A stretch of DNA of 64,000 bases from an uncultured Granulosicoccaceae bacterium (GCA_937998875.1 CALLBO010000005.1:27898-91897); one strand, 5' to 3'. Shown: positions 8,300-17,291, counted from the first letter of the stretch. The notes: a model not told the origin generated them from the sequence alone. Made by a program: numbers and translations.

Positions 8300-8691
8300 G
8301 TCTATCCCGCCAACCAGCCCGGTTTATTCACTAAAATGACGGTATCCCGCTTGTTCCTTGATACCACAACAAATTTTTTCTCTTGCAAATATCAGTATGT
8401 GTTCCACGCGAGTAGAGAATACGCCGCGCTATGCTCGCCATTTCGCACGTAAAACTGCCCACTAGCTAGTGCCTTGGCACGAAAATAAATCGGTGAGGAA
8501 GGGATACCTAAAGTAACGTGAATATTACGTCAACGTTGTGCTGCATTTTTACGTGTCTATTGTGGGCAGCATTTAATACGGAACGCTACGGTCAGCAACA
8601 AACCGCGAAATTGCCATTTTACGGTTATGAAATTCGCAGTCGCAAGCCAGGCAGATTTTTTACCTGTGCTTTGAGATTTTGACGCATAACT
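8300..8691. other. Intergenic region between the two photolyase-family genes
   Basis: No convincing gene. It contains a palindrome ACTAGCTAGT (8461-8470) overlapping GTGCC-TT-GGCAC (8469-8480), and an ACGT-rich stretch around 8513-8535 (AACGTGAATATTACGT followed by AACGTT) that could be regulatory for the photolyase gene on its left. No terminator for the gene at 8692 was recognised. Confidence 0.4.
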
Positions 8692-9849
8692 TTAAGTGAA
8701 GAATTTGGAAGTTTTGCGGATAGGCTTCCAATACTTTGAGAAGCTGCTTATCGCACCCTCGGGCTCCGGGTAACACCACCGGCGAGCATCTACACTCCCC
8801 TCTCTACCCGTTGGCCAGTGTTTTGTGGCAGGGTATTCACGATGTTGGATCTGAATGTTATCCGTGCCGTGAGGGAACAACTGTGCCTCCTCACCAACGA
8901 AAATTTCAAGTCCTTCGATTTGTCTGGCCCAGTGTTCTATAAACTGCCATCGCTTCGGGCTTAAGGCAAACTCTCTATGTTGTGAAGGCTCTATCCACAA
9001 TACACGTCGGCCTGTATCTTCTGATCTCCATGTCGGGTCCAGATTCCAGATCGAATGCAACAGTATTTTTGACTCATTGGCTTGAACAGCACCGGCCGTG
9101 GATACTGGAAATATATTTTCGAAGTCAGCGTCAACCCGTTTTTGCAGTACATCGGGAATGATTATGGTGGCCAGATCTTCGTAACTGGTGTCTAAAAACG
9201 TAGCGACCTGATGTTGCTCAGAATAACGGTTTATGTTTTCCTGGTTTGCATAATATTTACGATGACTGAAGCTTCCGGCTACCCACTGCCAGCTTAAGCT
9301 GTTACTCGCCAGATCTCCGTCCAGCAAGTGGTAGTAGAGCCATCGAGCAGGTTGATACCAGTGCGTACGCCCCACATTGCAAGTGATTGCAGCCACCCAC
9401 ATACGAGCATGGTTGTGCATATAACTATGCTTTGATAGTGCGGATAAACAATCATCAATCACATTGATGTCTGTAGTAGCCGTACAAATAGCTTCAGGTA
9501 TTTGATCACTGATCACCTGTTCCTGGGGATGTCGCATATCAGAAAAGATATTGTCGCCATGTTGTTGCCAGGTACGATGAAAGAACTCTCGCCATGCCAG
9601 TTCAGTTAGTAGTTTTTCGGCTGCATTGTGGTTGAAATTCTCAACAATGACATCCGCTACGGTGCAGGTATCGATAACGCCGTGGGTAATAAACGGGCTT
9701 AAGTAAGTTACTGTACCTTTAAGATAATTACGACTGCTCGCATAACCTGCCGGGTTAACAGCATTGATTCTTTTATGTATTGTATTGTGATCTACTAGAA
9801 AATCTGGAAACATTGAGAGGTCAGATAGATCCGGCGGTTGCTTGCACAT
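8692..9849 (-). CDS. FAD-binding photolyase/cryptochrome-like protein lacking the N-terminal antenna domain
   Basis: 385 residues. The protein begins almost directly with the helical FAD-binding domain of photolyases: NYLKGTVTYLSPFITHGVI, LTELAWREFFHRTWQQHG, HNHARMWVAA, HWYQPARWLYYHLLDGDLA, SLSWQWVAGSFSHRKYYAN. The usual N-terminal Rossmann domain is missing. Instead, a C-terminal part of about 130 residues follows (RRVLWIEPSQHREFALSPKR and on), which reads like an alpha/beta domain with a strand-helix pattern. The FAD-contacting segments look intact, so it may be a functional flavoprotein; whether it repairs DNA or signals is unknown. It is in the same orientation as the frameshifted photolyase gene 392 bp downstream. 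The start could also be Met13. Confidence is high for the family and low for the role. Confidence 0.72.
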   Translation of the reverse strand: MCKQPPDLSDLSMFPDFLVDHNTIHKRINAVNPAGYASSRNYLKGTVTYLSPFITHGVIDTCTVADVIVENFNHNAAEKLLTELAWREFFHRTWQQHGDNIFSDMRHPQEQVISDQIPEAICTATTDINVIDDCLSALSKHSYMHNHARMWVAAITCNVGRTHWYQPARWLYYHLLDGDLASNSLSWQWVAGSFSHRKYYANQENINRYSEQHQVATFLDTSYEDLATIIIPDVLQKRVDADFENIFPVSTAGAVQANESKILLHSIWNLDPTWRSEDTGRRVLWIEPSQHREFALSPKRWQFIEHWARQIEGLEIFVGEEAQLFPHGTDNIQIQHREYPATKHWPTGREGSVDARRWCYPEPEGAISSFSKYWKPIRKTSKFFT

Positions 9850-10132
9850 TTTCTGATAAACGGAATTCGGTTATGCGCAGGGGTGTACGAATATCGCTGA
9901 GCTACAGTAAGAGTTGGTTATGTGTCAGGTCGGTTGATCGTTTATTGCCCGAGAGTAAAGAAATTCTACCAGAAACTACACGTGGCCGAGAGGGAGAAAC
10001 ATAGCAAGCCCTATGATCCTATCTGTGAATGAGATAATAGTGTTCATTGAAGTTCTAATAATGTGTATAACAACAAATGGTAAATCGACAATTGAGCTCG
10101 ATCGTAACATCAAATAACCAGAGGAATAACAA

Positions 10133-10573
10133 TTGAAAAACGTAATTATAGTGACCTTACTTTTAGGTTTTCTTGGTGTTTCAGCTCATGCAGATCAGGG
10201 ACACAAGTCAAAGCAATTTGAGGCGATGCTTTTATCTTGTTTACCTGGAGGCCAAAAGCAGGAAAACTGCCTGGTTGAAACCATACTGAAATTCACTGAA
10301 AACCCGGGGTTACAGAGAAAAGTGCCTGCTGTTATTGGTGAGTTGTTTGACACAATAATCGGCAGTAGAGCGGTTTTCGCAGTTCACCCGGTGCAAAGTA
10401 AGATACTCGGTGACTTTATCGTAGAGGAGAGTTACATAATTGAGAAAGATAACGGTGGCATTGCACTATTACAGGTAGCATTTTTAAAAACACTGGGTGT
10501 CTGGCAGATAAGTAACGTAAATCTCTCATCTAAAGATGAAACTATTGATGAAAAGCTGGGTGTCAATATATGA
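10133..10573 (+). CDS. Secreted hypothetical protein
   Basis: 146 residues with a clear Sec signal peptide (VIIVTLLLGFLGVSAHA, cleavage after AHA near residue 20). Translation probably starts at TTG 10133, with GAGGA at 10121-10125 at normal spacing. The mature part has two cysteines close together (LSCLPGGQKQENC) and a C-terminal beta-rich stretch; no family was recognised. It stands alone between the photolyase genes and a convergent ABC transporter, with about 280 bp of apparently empty sequence upstream. Function unknown, presumably periplasmic. Confidence 0.6.
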   Translation: MKNVIIVTLLLGFLGVSAHADQGHKSKQFEAMLLSCLPGGQKQENCLVETILKFTENPGLQRKVPAVIGELFDTIIGSRAVFAVHPVQSKILGDFIVEESYIIEKDNGGIALLQVAFLKTLGVWQISNVNLSSKDETIDEKLGVNI

Positions 10574-10691
10574 GCCGGTAATACTAATTGTGTAACCGGA
10601 GGTTTCTAATCTCCTCTTCACAACTTTATTTGCTGTGATAGTTGCCGTGTAAAATTGGTGCGCGGCTACTACTTTTTCTGATAAAACCTCT

Positions 10692-12611
10692 CTATTCCTT
10701 GCCTGGTCGGTCTATAAATCCACCGGATTGCCGTGACCAGAGTGAGGCGTAGCGTTTTCCATTGCTTACTAATTCATCGTGAGTGCCGGTCTCTACAATC
10801 TGGCCGTCTTCAATGACAACGAGACGATCCATTGCGGCGATGGTGGAAAGCCGGTGCGCGATGGCGATGACAGTTTTACCTTGCATCAATACTTGTAAGC
10901 TTGCTTGAATTGCGGCTTCCACTTCTGAGTCCAGTGCGGAGGTGGCTTCATCAAGTACCAGAATCGGTGCGTCTTTTAAAATTACCCGTGCAATGGCGAT
11001 CCGTTGTCTTTGTCCGCCTGATAGCTTGACGCCTCTTTCTCCGACATATGCATCGAGTCCGGTGCGGCCGTTGCCGTCTTGCAGGTCTTTCAGAAAGTCA
11101 AGTGCGTGGGCTTTTTCTGCAGCTGCCAGAATTTGTGCTTCTGTTGCATTGGGTCTTGCATAGGCGATGTTGTCTCTAATGGAACGATGCAGCAAAGCGG
11201 TATCCTGAGTAACCATACCAATGGATGAACGCAATGATGACTGTGTGACCTCTTTTGTTATCTGACCATCAATCTCGATGGTGCCACTCTGTAAGTCGTG
11301 GAGACGAAGTAGCAGGTTAACCAGTGTGGACTTACCGGCACCAGAAGGGCCGACCAAACCGATTTTTTCCCCTGCTGCAATGCTAAGGGAAAAATTCTCA
11401 ATCACAATGGGTTTGACTGTAGGTGTTGCTGATTTACTGTTATCTTTTTGATTATTGTTTGGAACGGCTTTGTAGATATCCTGGCGGCCTTTTTCGCCAT
11501 AGTTAAAACACACCTTTTTAAATTCTATTGCACCGTCTGCCACGACAAGGTCAAGTGCGTTGGGTTTGTCCTGTAGTTCAACAGGATGTGCGACACTTTG
11601 CATCGAATCCTGTGCCTGGCCCAGGTTGCGAAACAACCCGTTAACCTGTCCGAGAAAGCGATTGGCCAGAAGATTAAGGCGTAGAACCAATCCCATTGCG
11701 AAAGCAATCTCCCCAACCGACATACTGCCCTGCTGCCACTGTGATAATGAGAGATAGCCGATGCCGATCAGCATGAAAGAATTGTTTATGATGACCGAGA
11801 TGCGCAGCATGGCAATCGTGCGTCCAAACTGGCGAACTCTGGTAATTAGCCCCTGTACACCTTCAGCGATAAATGCGTCTTCACGTTCCGGCTGGCTGTC
11901 TATCTTTACCAGATTGATATTCGAATAGCTGTCAACCAGTCTGCCGGTCAGGACAGATTTTGCATTGGCAACCTTGCGAGCATTGTCTCGAACTGTGGGT
12001 ACGTATTTGCGCAGGATAATGCTGTAAATACAGACCCACAAAACCAGAAATAACGTGAGTCGCCAATCGAGTTCCAGAAACAAAACCAGTGTGCTGATAA
12101 CATACAGAATGATTAACCAAACGGTGTCGAGCAGGGTGGTCAGGAAATCAGTGACCGACTGGCCCGCCTGAATTACCTTGGTGGCAATGCGTCCGGCAAA
12201 GTCATTTTGAAAAAAATTGAGATTCTGGCGTACCACATTTTTATGTGATTGCCAGCGGATCAGATTAAAAACTGACGGGCCGATGGTCTGTTCAATGAGT
12301 AGGATACCCGTCGCCATTATTACTACCCGTATCACACCGATAAAAAAAACCATCCATGCGAAGGTCGGCCAGTGTTCTGCAAAGACGGTGTCGACATCTG
12401 CGCCTTCCAGCAAATCTACTACGGTACCGATAAAACCAAATAATGATATTTCAATCCATGCCTGCAAACCGCCAAACACAAGTAACGCGATAAATACATA
12501 CGGCGCTTGTGCTGCAAAGTAGAGAATAAACCGGATGACCGAATCTCCCGGCGGGCGTGTAGCACTCGCCGGTTTGAATGGGTCAATGATATTTTCGAAA
12601 AAGGAAAACAT
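10692..12611 (-). CDS. MsbA-type ABC transporter, fused permease and ATPase
   Basis: 639 residues. The first about 330 form six transmembrane segments of an ABC exporter (hydrophobic stretches from FILYFAAQAPYVFIALLVF onward). The ATPase domain follows with Walker A GPSGAGKST, signature LSGGQRQRIAIARV, Walker B ILVLDEATSALD and the H-loop IAHRLST. One half-transporter per polypeptide implies a homodimer in the inner membrane. The family exports lipids, peptides or drugs, and the substrate cannot be told here. A Lys/Asn/Gln-rich insertion (around NNNQKDNSKSATPTVK) separates the two strands before Walker A and is unusual. The gene is monocistronic: unrelated genes flank it and a long intergenic region precedes it. 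Confidence 0.85.
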   Translation of the reverse strand: MFSFFENIIDPFKPASATRPPGDSVIRFILYFAAQAPYVFIALLVFGGLQAWIEISLFGFIGTVVDLLEGADVDTVFAEHWPTFAWMVFFIGVIRVVIMATGILLIEQTIGPSVFNLIRWQSHKNVVRQNLNFFQNDFAGRIATKVIQAGQSVTDFLTTLLDTVWLIILYVISTLVLFLELDWRLTLFLVLWVCIYSIILRKYVPTVRDNARKVANAKSVLTGRLVDSYSNINLVKIDSQPEREDAFIAEGVQGLITRVRQFGRTIAMLRISVIINNSFMLIGIGYLSLSQWQQGSMSVGEIAFAMGLVLRLNLLANRFLGQVNGLFRNLGQAQDSMQSVAHPVELQDKPNALDLVVADGAIEFKKVCFNYGEKGRQDIYKAVPNNNQKDNSKSATPTVKPIVIENFSLSIAAGEKIGLVGPSGAGKSTLVNLLLRLHDLQSGTIEIDGQITKEVTQSSLRSSIGMVTQDTALLHRSIRDNIAYARPNATEAQILAAAEKAHALDFLKDLQDGNGRTGLDAYVGERGVKLSGGQRQRIAIARVILKDAPILVLDEATSALDSEVEAAIQASLQVLMQGKTVIAIAHRLSTIAAMDRLVVIEDGQIVETGTHDELVSNGKRYASLWSRQSGGFIDRPGKE

Positions 12612-12853
12612 GGATTCCTAAATCAGGGTATTGAGAGACATAACCCCGTCAGAGTAAACATTGTTTTGGTCGATAGGCTCGAGATCTTCGCAGTGAGTTG
12701 CACTTACTCATCGGTGCGATGGCCTTCGATGTGAGCATGTTCAAAGCGGTTAGCAATTTTACCACAGCCAGAATACCGCTTCGAACGGTTTGGTCTTTGT
12801 CTTTTGGGTTTGTTTTGTTGTTTATGTTTTTGCAGTACCGCGCTTCTGTTTTG
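12612..12853. other. Upstream region of the ABC transporter without a gene
   Basis: No coding sequence is credible here; open frames that cross it run into the adjacent structured repeat and have unnatural composition. The promoter of the ABC transporter gene presumably lies here. Together with the repeats to its right it forms a 570-bp non-coding interval. Confidence 0.4.
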
Positions 12854-12962
12854 TTTTGAATTTCGTCGCGGAGACAGGCAAAAGCGGCAGGACGCCGCGT
12901 TAGCGAAGTGGGCACAGGGATGTGCCTTCTGAGCGTGCCTGTTGGAGCGATGAAATTCAAAA
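12854..12962. repeat. Structured intergenic element with 27-bp inverted arms
   Basis: Two 27-bp arms, 12854-12880 and 12936-12962, are inverted repeats with 22 or so matching positions; the outer end pairs TTTTGAATTTCGTCGCG with a GCGATGAAATTCAAAA arm. Inside, GGCAC-AGGGAT-GTGCC (12911-12926) forms a second hairpin, giving a cruciform-like 109-bp element. It is followed by a conserved-looking block containing GAAAGAC/GTCTTTC. Similar sequences recur, from memory, between genes of many gammaproteobacteria, where they create spurious ORFs. Confidence 0.6.
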
Positions 12963-12996
12963 TGCCGCAGGCACCCGCAGGGCGAAATGGCAGCAA

Positions 12997-13078
12997 GAAA
13001 GACTTTTTGCTTACTTTTCGGTCTTTCAAACAGTAAGGCCGCCGGCAGGGCAAGTAAGAGCGATAAGCCGCCGGCAGG
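12997..13078. repeat. Hairpin GAAAGAC/GTCTTTC followed by paired GCCGCCGGCAGG repeats
   Basis: GAAAGAC (12997-13003) and GTCTTTC (13021-13027) enclose a T-rich loop. After 10 bases the 12-mer GCCGCCGGCAGG occurs twice in direct orientation (13038-13049 and 13067-13078). This block directly adjoins the inverted-arm element on its left and probably belongs to the same dispersed unit. Confidence 0.5.
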
Positions 13079-13092
13079 CATGTTTAATTAAC

Positions 13093-13120
13093 CTGAAAAC
13101 TGAAAACTGAAAACTGAAAA
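13093..13120. repeat. Tandem 7-bp repeat (CTGAAAA)x4
   Basis: Four perfect copies of CTGAAAA occur in a row, between the structured repeat and the terminator of the outer-membrane protein gene. It is likely a slippage-prone simple repeat with no obvious role. Confidence 0.8.
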
Positions 13121-13136
13121 CGAATGACTTAAAAAT

Positions 13137-13160
13137 GGGGACGCAGCCAGACTGCGCCCC
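13137..13160 (-). terminator. Rho-independent terminator of the TraF-like gene
   Basis: The arms GGGGACGCAG (13137-13146) and CTGCGCCCC (13152-13160) pair with a single bulged base around a 5-base loop. On the minus strand the hairpin is followed by ATTTTT. It lies 22 bp after the stop of the gene at 13182. Confidence 0.8.
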
Positions 13161-13181
13161 ATTAAAATGTAACAGCGTATG

Positions 13182-14489
13182 CTACAAACTAATGGCCAAC
13201 TGCAGTCCGCCTTGTACTTTGCTGCCGTTGAGTCTTACACCCAAATCCAGGAAACCAAGACCCACCCCGACCGAGAATGTTGTCGGATCACTGTCAGCGG
13301 CCAGATCGTGACCTATGCCAGCGCGGAATTTGAACCACGAATGACTAAGTTCTGTGCCAAGGTTTAACTCCTGGGTCTCGAAGTTGTCTTCTTTGGCCTT
13401 GTTCAATGCAAGATCACCTGTTAGCTGATACCAGTCTTCTCGGTACTGGCCACTGACAACCGCTTGTGGGGTGGTCTTGAACTCAAAACCGTTATTAGTC
13501 TCAATCGACTCCGAGATTACGTTTCGTAAAACGCCTCCCAACCGGATACTTTCTTTTCGTGGCAACGTAATGCCGGCGCCAACATCAAAGGTAAAGGATG
13601 ATTTGGAATTTTCGCTTTCTTCGAATTCGTCATCGAGGTCATCGTCATCAAGATCACGTACGAGTTTGCTCAAACTGCCTGCGCGCAAAGTGGAGAATTT
13701 TGGTATCACACCGAAATCAATTGCTTGGCCGCTAACTTCCAGTGTTCTTGCCAGCGCGACAGATATCTGGTGTCTTATAACGATGCTACCGCTGGCTTCC
13801 GAGGTTAATACTTCATCCGGCTGTACAATTTGGATGGAGCCATTATTATTGGTTAAAGAAATGTTTGCATTCTCGGTGATCTCACCAACCGTTATGTCAT
13901 CATCGCCGAGTGCTACCGCCAGATCTCTGGTGTATGAGATATCTTCATCGGTTATGTCTGCCAGGCCCGCGCCGGTTGCGCGTACTCCTATATTCACCGA
14001 GAACGGAATATAGGTATGACCAACAGAAAATCCGATATCGACTCCTGCACGACCATCGAGCGGCGTGTTATCCACGTTTCTGAGGGTAGTTGTTAACCGG
14101 TTGGCGAGGTCTGCCAGTGAAGTAGTACCTGTCAAACAGACGTCATCCGGTGTTGGTGTTGCAGACACGCAGGTAAGTGCTTGCGCTGCAATTCTGTCGA
14201 TCTCCGCATCGATTTCATCAGCGGTGTCTTCATTATCTTCCAGCTCGTCAATCAGGTTAGCGTTGTCACGGGCTTCACCGTAAAATCCGAAACGGAACTG
14301 GTAACGTTCTTCATTCCTTCGTGCTTGTAAAAGCAATGCGGGATTACTCATCGCACCGGCGACACCGGTTCCGGAAGACACCGAGGCACCGCCCATGCCC
14401 ATGGAACGTACGTCCTCCGCAAACAGCGCGGGAGACAACAACACACAAATTACTGAAAGGCCTAATGCTGCAAAACCGGGTTTTATCAT
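13182..14489 (-). CDS. TraF-like outer-membrane protein (TraF_2 family)
   Basis: 435 residues with a signal peptide ending ALFAED (about residue 25). Then comes RSMGMGGASVSSGTGVAGA, followed by SNPALL, the FadL/TraF_2-like start of an outer-membrane barrel, and alternating beta strands to the C terminus, which ends in QLAISL. The middle contains two acidic helical insertions (DELEDNEDTADEIDAEID and DDDDLDDEFEESEN). The family name comes from the plasmid conjugation gene traF, but chromosomal members like this are not tied to conjugation, and none of the neighbours are tra genes. Role unknown; a beta-barrel porin or transporter is likely. A terminator lies directly behind it. Confidence 0.75.
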   Translation of the reverse strand: MIKPGFAALGLSVICVLLSPALFAEDVRSMGMGGASVSSGTGVAGAMSNPALLLQARRNEERYQFRFGFYGEARDNANLIDELEDNEDTADEIDAEIDRIAAQALTCVSATPTPDDVCLTGTTSLADLANRLTTTLRNVDNTPLDGRAGVDIGFSVGHTYIPFSVNIGVRATGAGLADITDEDISYTRDLAVALGDDDITVGEITENANISLTNNNGSIQIVQPDEVLTSEASGSIVIRHQISVALARTLEVSGQAIDFGVIPKFSTLRAGSLSKLVRDLDDDDLDDEFEESENSKSSFTFDVGAGITLPRKESIRLGGVLRNVISESIETNNGFEFKTTPQAVVSGQYREDWYQLTGDLALNKAKEDNFETQELNLGTELSHSWFKFRAGIGHDLAADSDPTTFSVGVGLGFLDLGVRLNGSKVQGGLQLAISL

Positions 14490-14695
14490 TTAACTATCCG
14501 TGTGAACGATTGTTAAGTGACTATAGATCATAAATCGTGACTTTCAGCGTTATGCCGCTGGAAATTCAACTCCGGCACCATCAGTCTGGTGACCTTTCGG
14601 AGACAATTAACCTGGCCAGTACATCACCTCATTTCACCTCTCACGCCTTGGCGCGTCTTCAGGCCTGGTGCCTGACCTGGTGCCAGGGTTGATTG

Positions 14696-15382
14696 TTACC
14701 TGCGGAGTAGCAGCGGTAGCCATCTCCAGAACTGGAGTATTGATGCCAGAGCACCTGCAACATAAGTGAGTGCAGCTGCTCTTAATATTCTTTTTGTTGC
14801 TGCTTCCTGAGCGGGGGTAATGTACTCGCCGTCAATAAGAATTGGCATGGCTTTGTTAAAGCTTGCATCCCATTCTTCTGGCAGAATAATAAGATAAGTG
14901 CCGACACTGCAGAGCACCACCAGCATACCGCCTATGAACGGAATAGCCCCTGCTACAGGTACACGGGTGAGTAATGCTGCCAATGGGGACAGTGACAGTA
15001 GTAAAAACCCTATCTGCTGTAGCCGCTTTGCCAGCGGAATGTATTTTGAGCGTAGCCTGAACACGGTTTCTTTATTGTGCCACTGCAACGCATGGCCGAC
15101 CTCATGAGCGGCCACTGCGATGGCGGTTAGCGATCTGCCATTAAAGTTGTCAGGTGAAAGCCTGACGGCCGGTGTACTGCTGTCAAAGTGATCCTGATTG
15201 GGTTTTGTCTCTTCTATAATTACCTCGATTTCAAAACGCTTTAACAGATGTTTTGCAAGTTCACCGCCGGTGCCGGGAACGCCGGGAAGGTCATTGCCGT
15301 AACGATAGAACACCCAGCGAATCCATAGCTGAGGGCCCAGTATTAGTGTCGCGAGCAGCACAATAAGAATAGCGATGGGCAT
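14696..15382 (-). CDS. YugP-type membrane zinc metallopeptidase
   Basis: 228 residues. An N-terminal transmembrane segment (AILIVLLATLILGPQLWI) is followed by a VPGTGGELAKHLL segment, the zinc-binding AHEVGHALQ motif (HExxH, around residue 92) and two or three further membrane helices, ending with TKRILRAAALTYVAGALAS. This layout is the neutral zinc metallopeptidase family that includes Bacillus YugP. The substrate is unknown. It starts 1 bp after the tatD-like gene ends, so the two are co-transcribed. Confidence 0.85.
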   Translation of the reverse strand: MPIAILIVLLATLILGPQLWIRWVFYRYGNDLPGVPGTGGELAKHLLKRFEIEVIIEETKPNQDHFDSSTPAVRLSPDNFNGRSLTAIAVAAHEVGHALQWHNKETVFRLRSKYIPLAKRLQQIGFLLLSLSPLAALLTRVPVAGAIPFIGGMLVVLCSVGTYLIILPEEWDASFNKAMPILIDGEYITPAQEAATKRILRAAALTYVAGALASILQFWRWLPLLLRR

Positions 15383-15383
15383 A

Positions 15384-16175
15384 TTAGTTGGCAGCTTCTG
15401 GTAAGTGCGGCAGATTGAAAAGGTGACAAGCGTTGCTGTTGCTCGCTATTGCCACTTCCTCTGCAGAGATATTTTTAATTTCGGCAATTGTTGCAACAAC
15501 TTCGGTGAGGCAGGCAGGCTCGTTTCTTTCACCGCCGTGTGATTGAACTGGTTGGTCCGGAGCGTCGGTTTCTACCATGATTGATTCAAGAGGTAGTGCC
15601 TGAATTGTGCTTTTCAAGCGTGTAGCGCGATCATAAGTAACAGCGCCTCCAAAACTTAACCGAAAGCCGAGATCAATAAGCAGCTGCGCCTGCTGCAAAC
15701 TGCCGTTGTAACTGTGAATAACGCCGGTTGTGTGTTTGCCCGCTGATTTTAGTGCCTGCGTTACATCCTGTACGGCATTTCTTGCATGAATAATCAGTGG
15801 TAGTTGGAGTTCTGCTGCCAGATTAATTTGTGCTGAAAAGAAAGACTGCTGTTTGTTGTAATCGAGACCTTTGATGAACCCATCCAGCCCGCACTCGCCA
15901 ATAGCAACACAGTCGGGATGCTGCAGTTGCGACTCCAGCAGCGATAGGTGCTCATCTGTGTGCTCAGCAATATATGCCGGGTGCAGTCCAGCAGTTGGAT
16001 AGATGGCTTTGTACTGTGCTGCAAGTGAGAAGACTTTATCCCACCGGTTTTGCGTGGTGGCGGGAATCACCATCGCTTTCACACCGGCAGAGATCGCTTT
16101 GTTATATACAGATTCACGATCGTGATCAAAGCGATCATCGTCGAAGTGAATGTGTGTGTCTATGAGACCGATCAT
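15384..16175 (-). CDS. TatD family metal-dependent hydrolase
   Basis: 263 residues with the TatD signature set: LIDTHIHFDDDRFDHD (HxH metal ligands at the N terminus), GLHPAYI, AIGECGLDG (metal-binding Glu), LIIHARNA, GVIHSYNG and ETDAPDQP. The fold is a TIM-barrel amidohydrolase. Family members act as 3'-5' exonucleases or D-aminoacyl-type hydrolases, and the exact activity here is not decidable. It is the first gene of a two-gene unit with the YugP-type peptidase. The ATG at 16175 (MIGLID) directly precedes the conserved motif. Confidence 0.85.
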   Translation of the reverse strand: MIGLIDTHIHFDDDRFDHDRESVYNKAISAGVKAMVIPATTQNRWDKVFSLAAQYKAIYPTAGLHPAYIAEHTDEHLSLLESQLQHPDCVAIGECGLDGFIKGLDYNKQQSFFSAQINLAAELQLPLIIHARNAVQDVTQALKSAGKHTTGVIHSYNGSLQQAQLLIDLGFRLSFGGAVTYDRATRLKSTIQALPLESIMVETDAPDQPVQSHGGERNEPACLTEVVATIAEIKNISAEEVAIASNSNACHLFNLPHLPEAAN

Positions 16176-16247
16176 AATGGTATCTGGATCAGATTTAGTG
16201 AGCTGTGGCGAAGATAAAGTGTTATTGAACTTTTCGAATAGTCTGGG

Positions 16248-17291
16248 CTAGGGGCAGGGGTTGGGGTTGGCTGCATGAATCTGTTGTATTTTTTTTATTG
16301 CGTCTTCCGGGATTTCACAACTAACGCTGTCGCAGTTTCTACTTAACTGTTCGAGTGAGGTTGCGCCTATAATCGAGGAAGCAACGAATGGCTGTAGATT
16401 GACGAACGCCAGTGCCATTGCAGCGGGATTTAAGTTGAACTCATAGGCTACCCCGACATATCTTTTTATAGCATCTGTCGCTTGTTCGGTTGTATAACGA
16501 TAAAAGTAATTTTTATGTAAGGTTAGTCTGGCGTTGACAGGCTCTTTTCCGTTTAAATACTTGCCAGACAATGAGCCACCAGCTAAAGGTGAGTAGGCCA
16601 GCAAACCTACATTGCTGCGATGTGCAAATTCTGCCATGCCGATCTCATAGGTGCGGTTTAGCAGGCAGTAGGGGTTTTGCACGGATGCTATTTTCGGATA
16701 TCCGTTTAGTTCTGCACATTGCAGATACTCATGCAGTCCCCACGCTGTTTCATTAGATACACCGATATGCCTGATCTTTCCCTCTGCTTGAAGTTTGGCC
16801 AGTACCTCAAGTGTTTCGTTTATCGGGTTGTGATGTTTGTCTATACCGTACTCGTAGCCAAGCTTACCGAAATAGTTGGTATTGCGGGATGGCCAGTGTA
16901 TCTGGTACAGATCGATGTAGTCTGTACGAAGTCGCTTAAGACTATCGTGTAACGCTTGTACCAGTTGTGACGGTGCGAGCTTCGGGCCACTACGTATGTG
17001 GCCTATCCACTTTTTGGGTGCAGGGCCAACCACTTTGGTGGCAATGATGATTCTACTGCGGTCCTGGTGTTGCAGCCAATTGCCGATGAACTGTTCACTT
17101 AAGCCATAAGTGGCTTCATTGGCAGGTGCCGGATACAGCTCGGCGGTATCGATCAGGTTGATGCCGCGTTCAACTGCAAGTGACAGTTGATCGTGAGCTT
17201 CGTGTTCTGAATTTTGCTCACCGAAAGTCATTGTGCCGAGACTGATGGCGCTGACTTCAAGACCGGTGTTACCGAGCGGATTGTATTTCAT
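16248..17291 (-). CDS. Aldo/keto reductase, Tas-like
   Basis: About 347 residues with the AKR TIM-barrel landmarks: GTMTFGEQN, NLIDTAELYPAP (catalytic Asp/Tyr), IATKVVGPAP, LKRLRTDYIDLYQIHWP, GVSNETAWG, and the C-terminal NADPH-binding stretch with SSIIGATSLEQL. The insertion after the HWP motif (DRN/NYFGKLGYEYG type) is typical of the E. coli Tas subgroup. It probably reduces aldehydes with NADPH; the natural substrate is unknown. The ATG at 17291 is preferred over an upstream TTG because GGAACGG lies just before it. It is a single gene with its own promoter region. Confidence 0.82.
   Translation of the reverse strand: MKYNPLGNTGLEVSAISLGTMTFGEQNSEHEAHDQLSLAVERGINLIDTAELYPAPANEATYGLSEQFIGNWLQHQDRSRIIIATKVVGPAPKKWIGHIRSGPKLAPSQLVQALHDSLKRLRTDYIDLYQIHWPSRNTNYFGKLGYEYGIDKHHNPINETLEVLAKLQAEGKIRHIGVSNETAWGLHEYLQCAELNGYPKIASVQNPYCLLNRTYEIGMAEFAHRSNVGLLAYSPLAGGSLSGKYLNGKEPVNARLTLHKNYFYRYTTEQATDAIKRYVGVAYEFNLNPAAMALAFVNLQPFVASSIIGATSLEQLSRNCDSVSCEIPEDAIKKIQQIHAANPNPCP

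Noticed and set aside
8047..8452. Plus-strand open frames opposite the photolyase genes
   Set aside because: Antisense shadows of the photolyase coding region with unnatural composition.
12649..13053. Long minus-strand frames across the repeat element
   Set aside because: Composition follows the structured repeats. The frames look like the spurious proteins such repeats generate.
13182..14489. Conjugation locus, suggested by the TraF-like gene
   Set aside because: No other tra, trb or relaxase genes nearby. TraF_2 proteins are common on chromosomes without conjugation.
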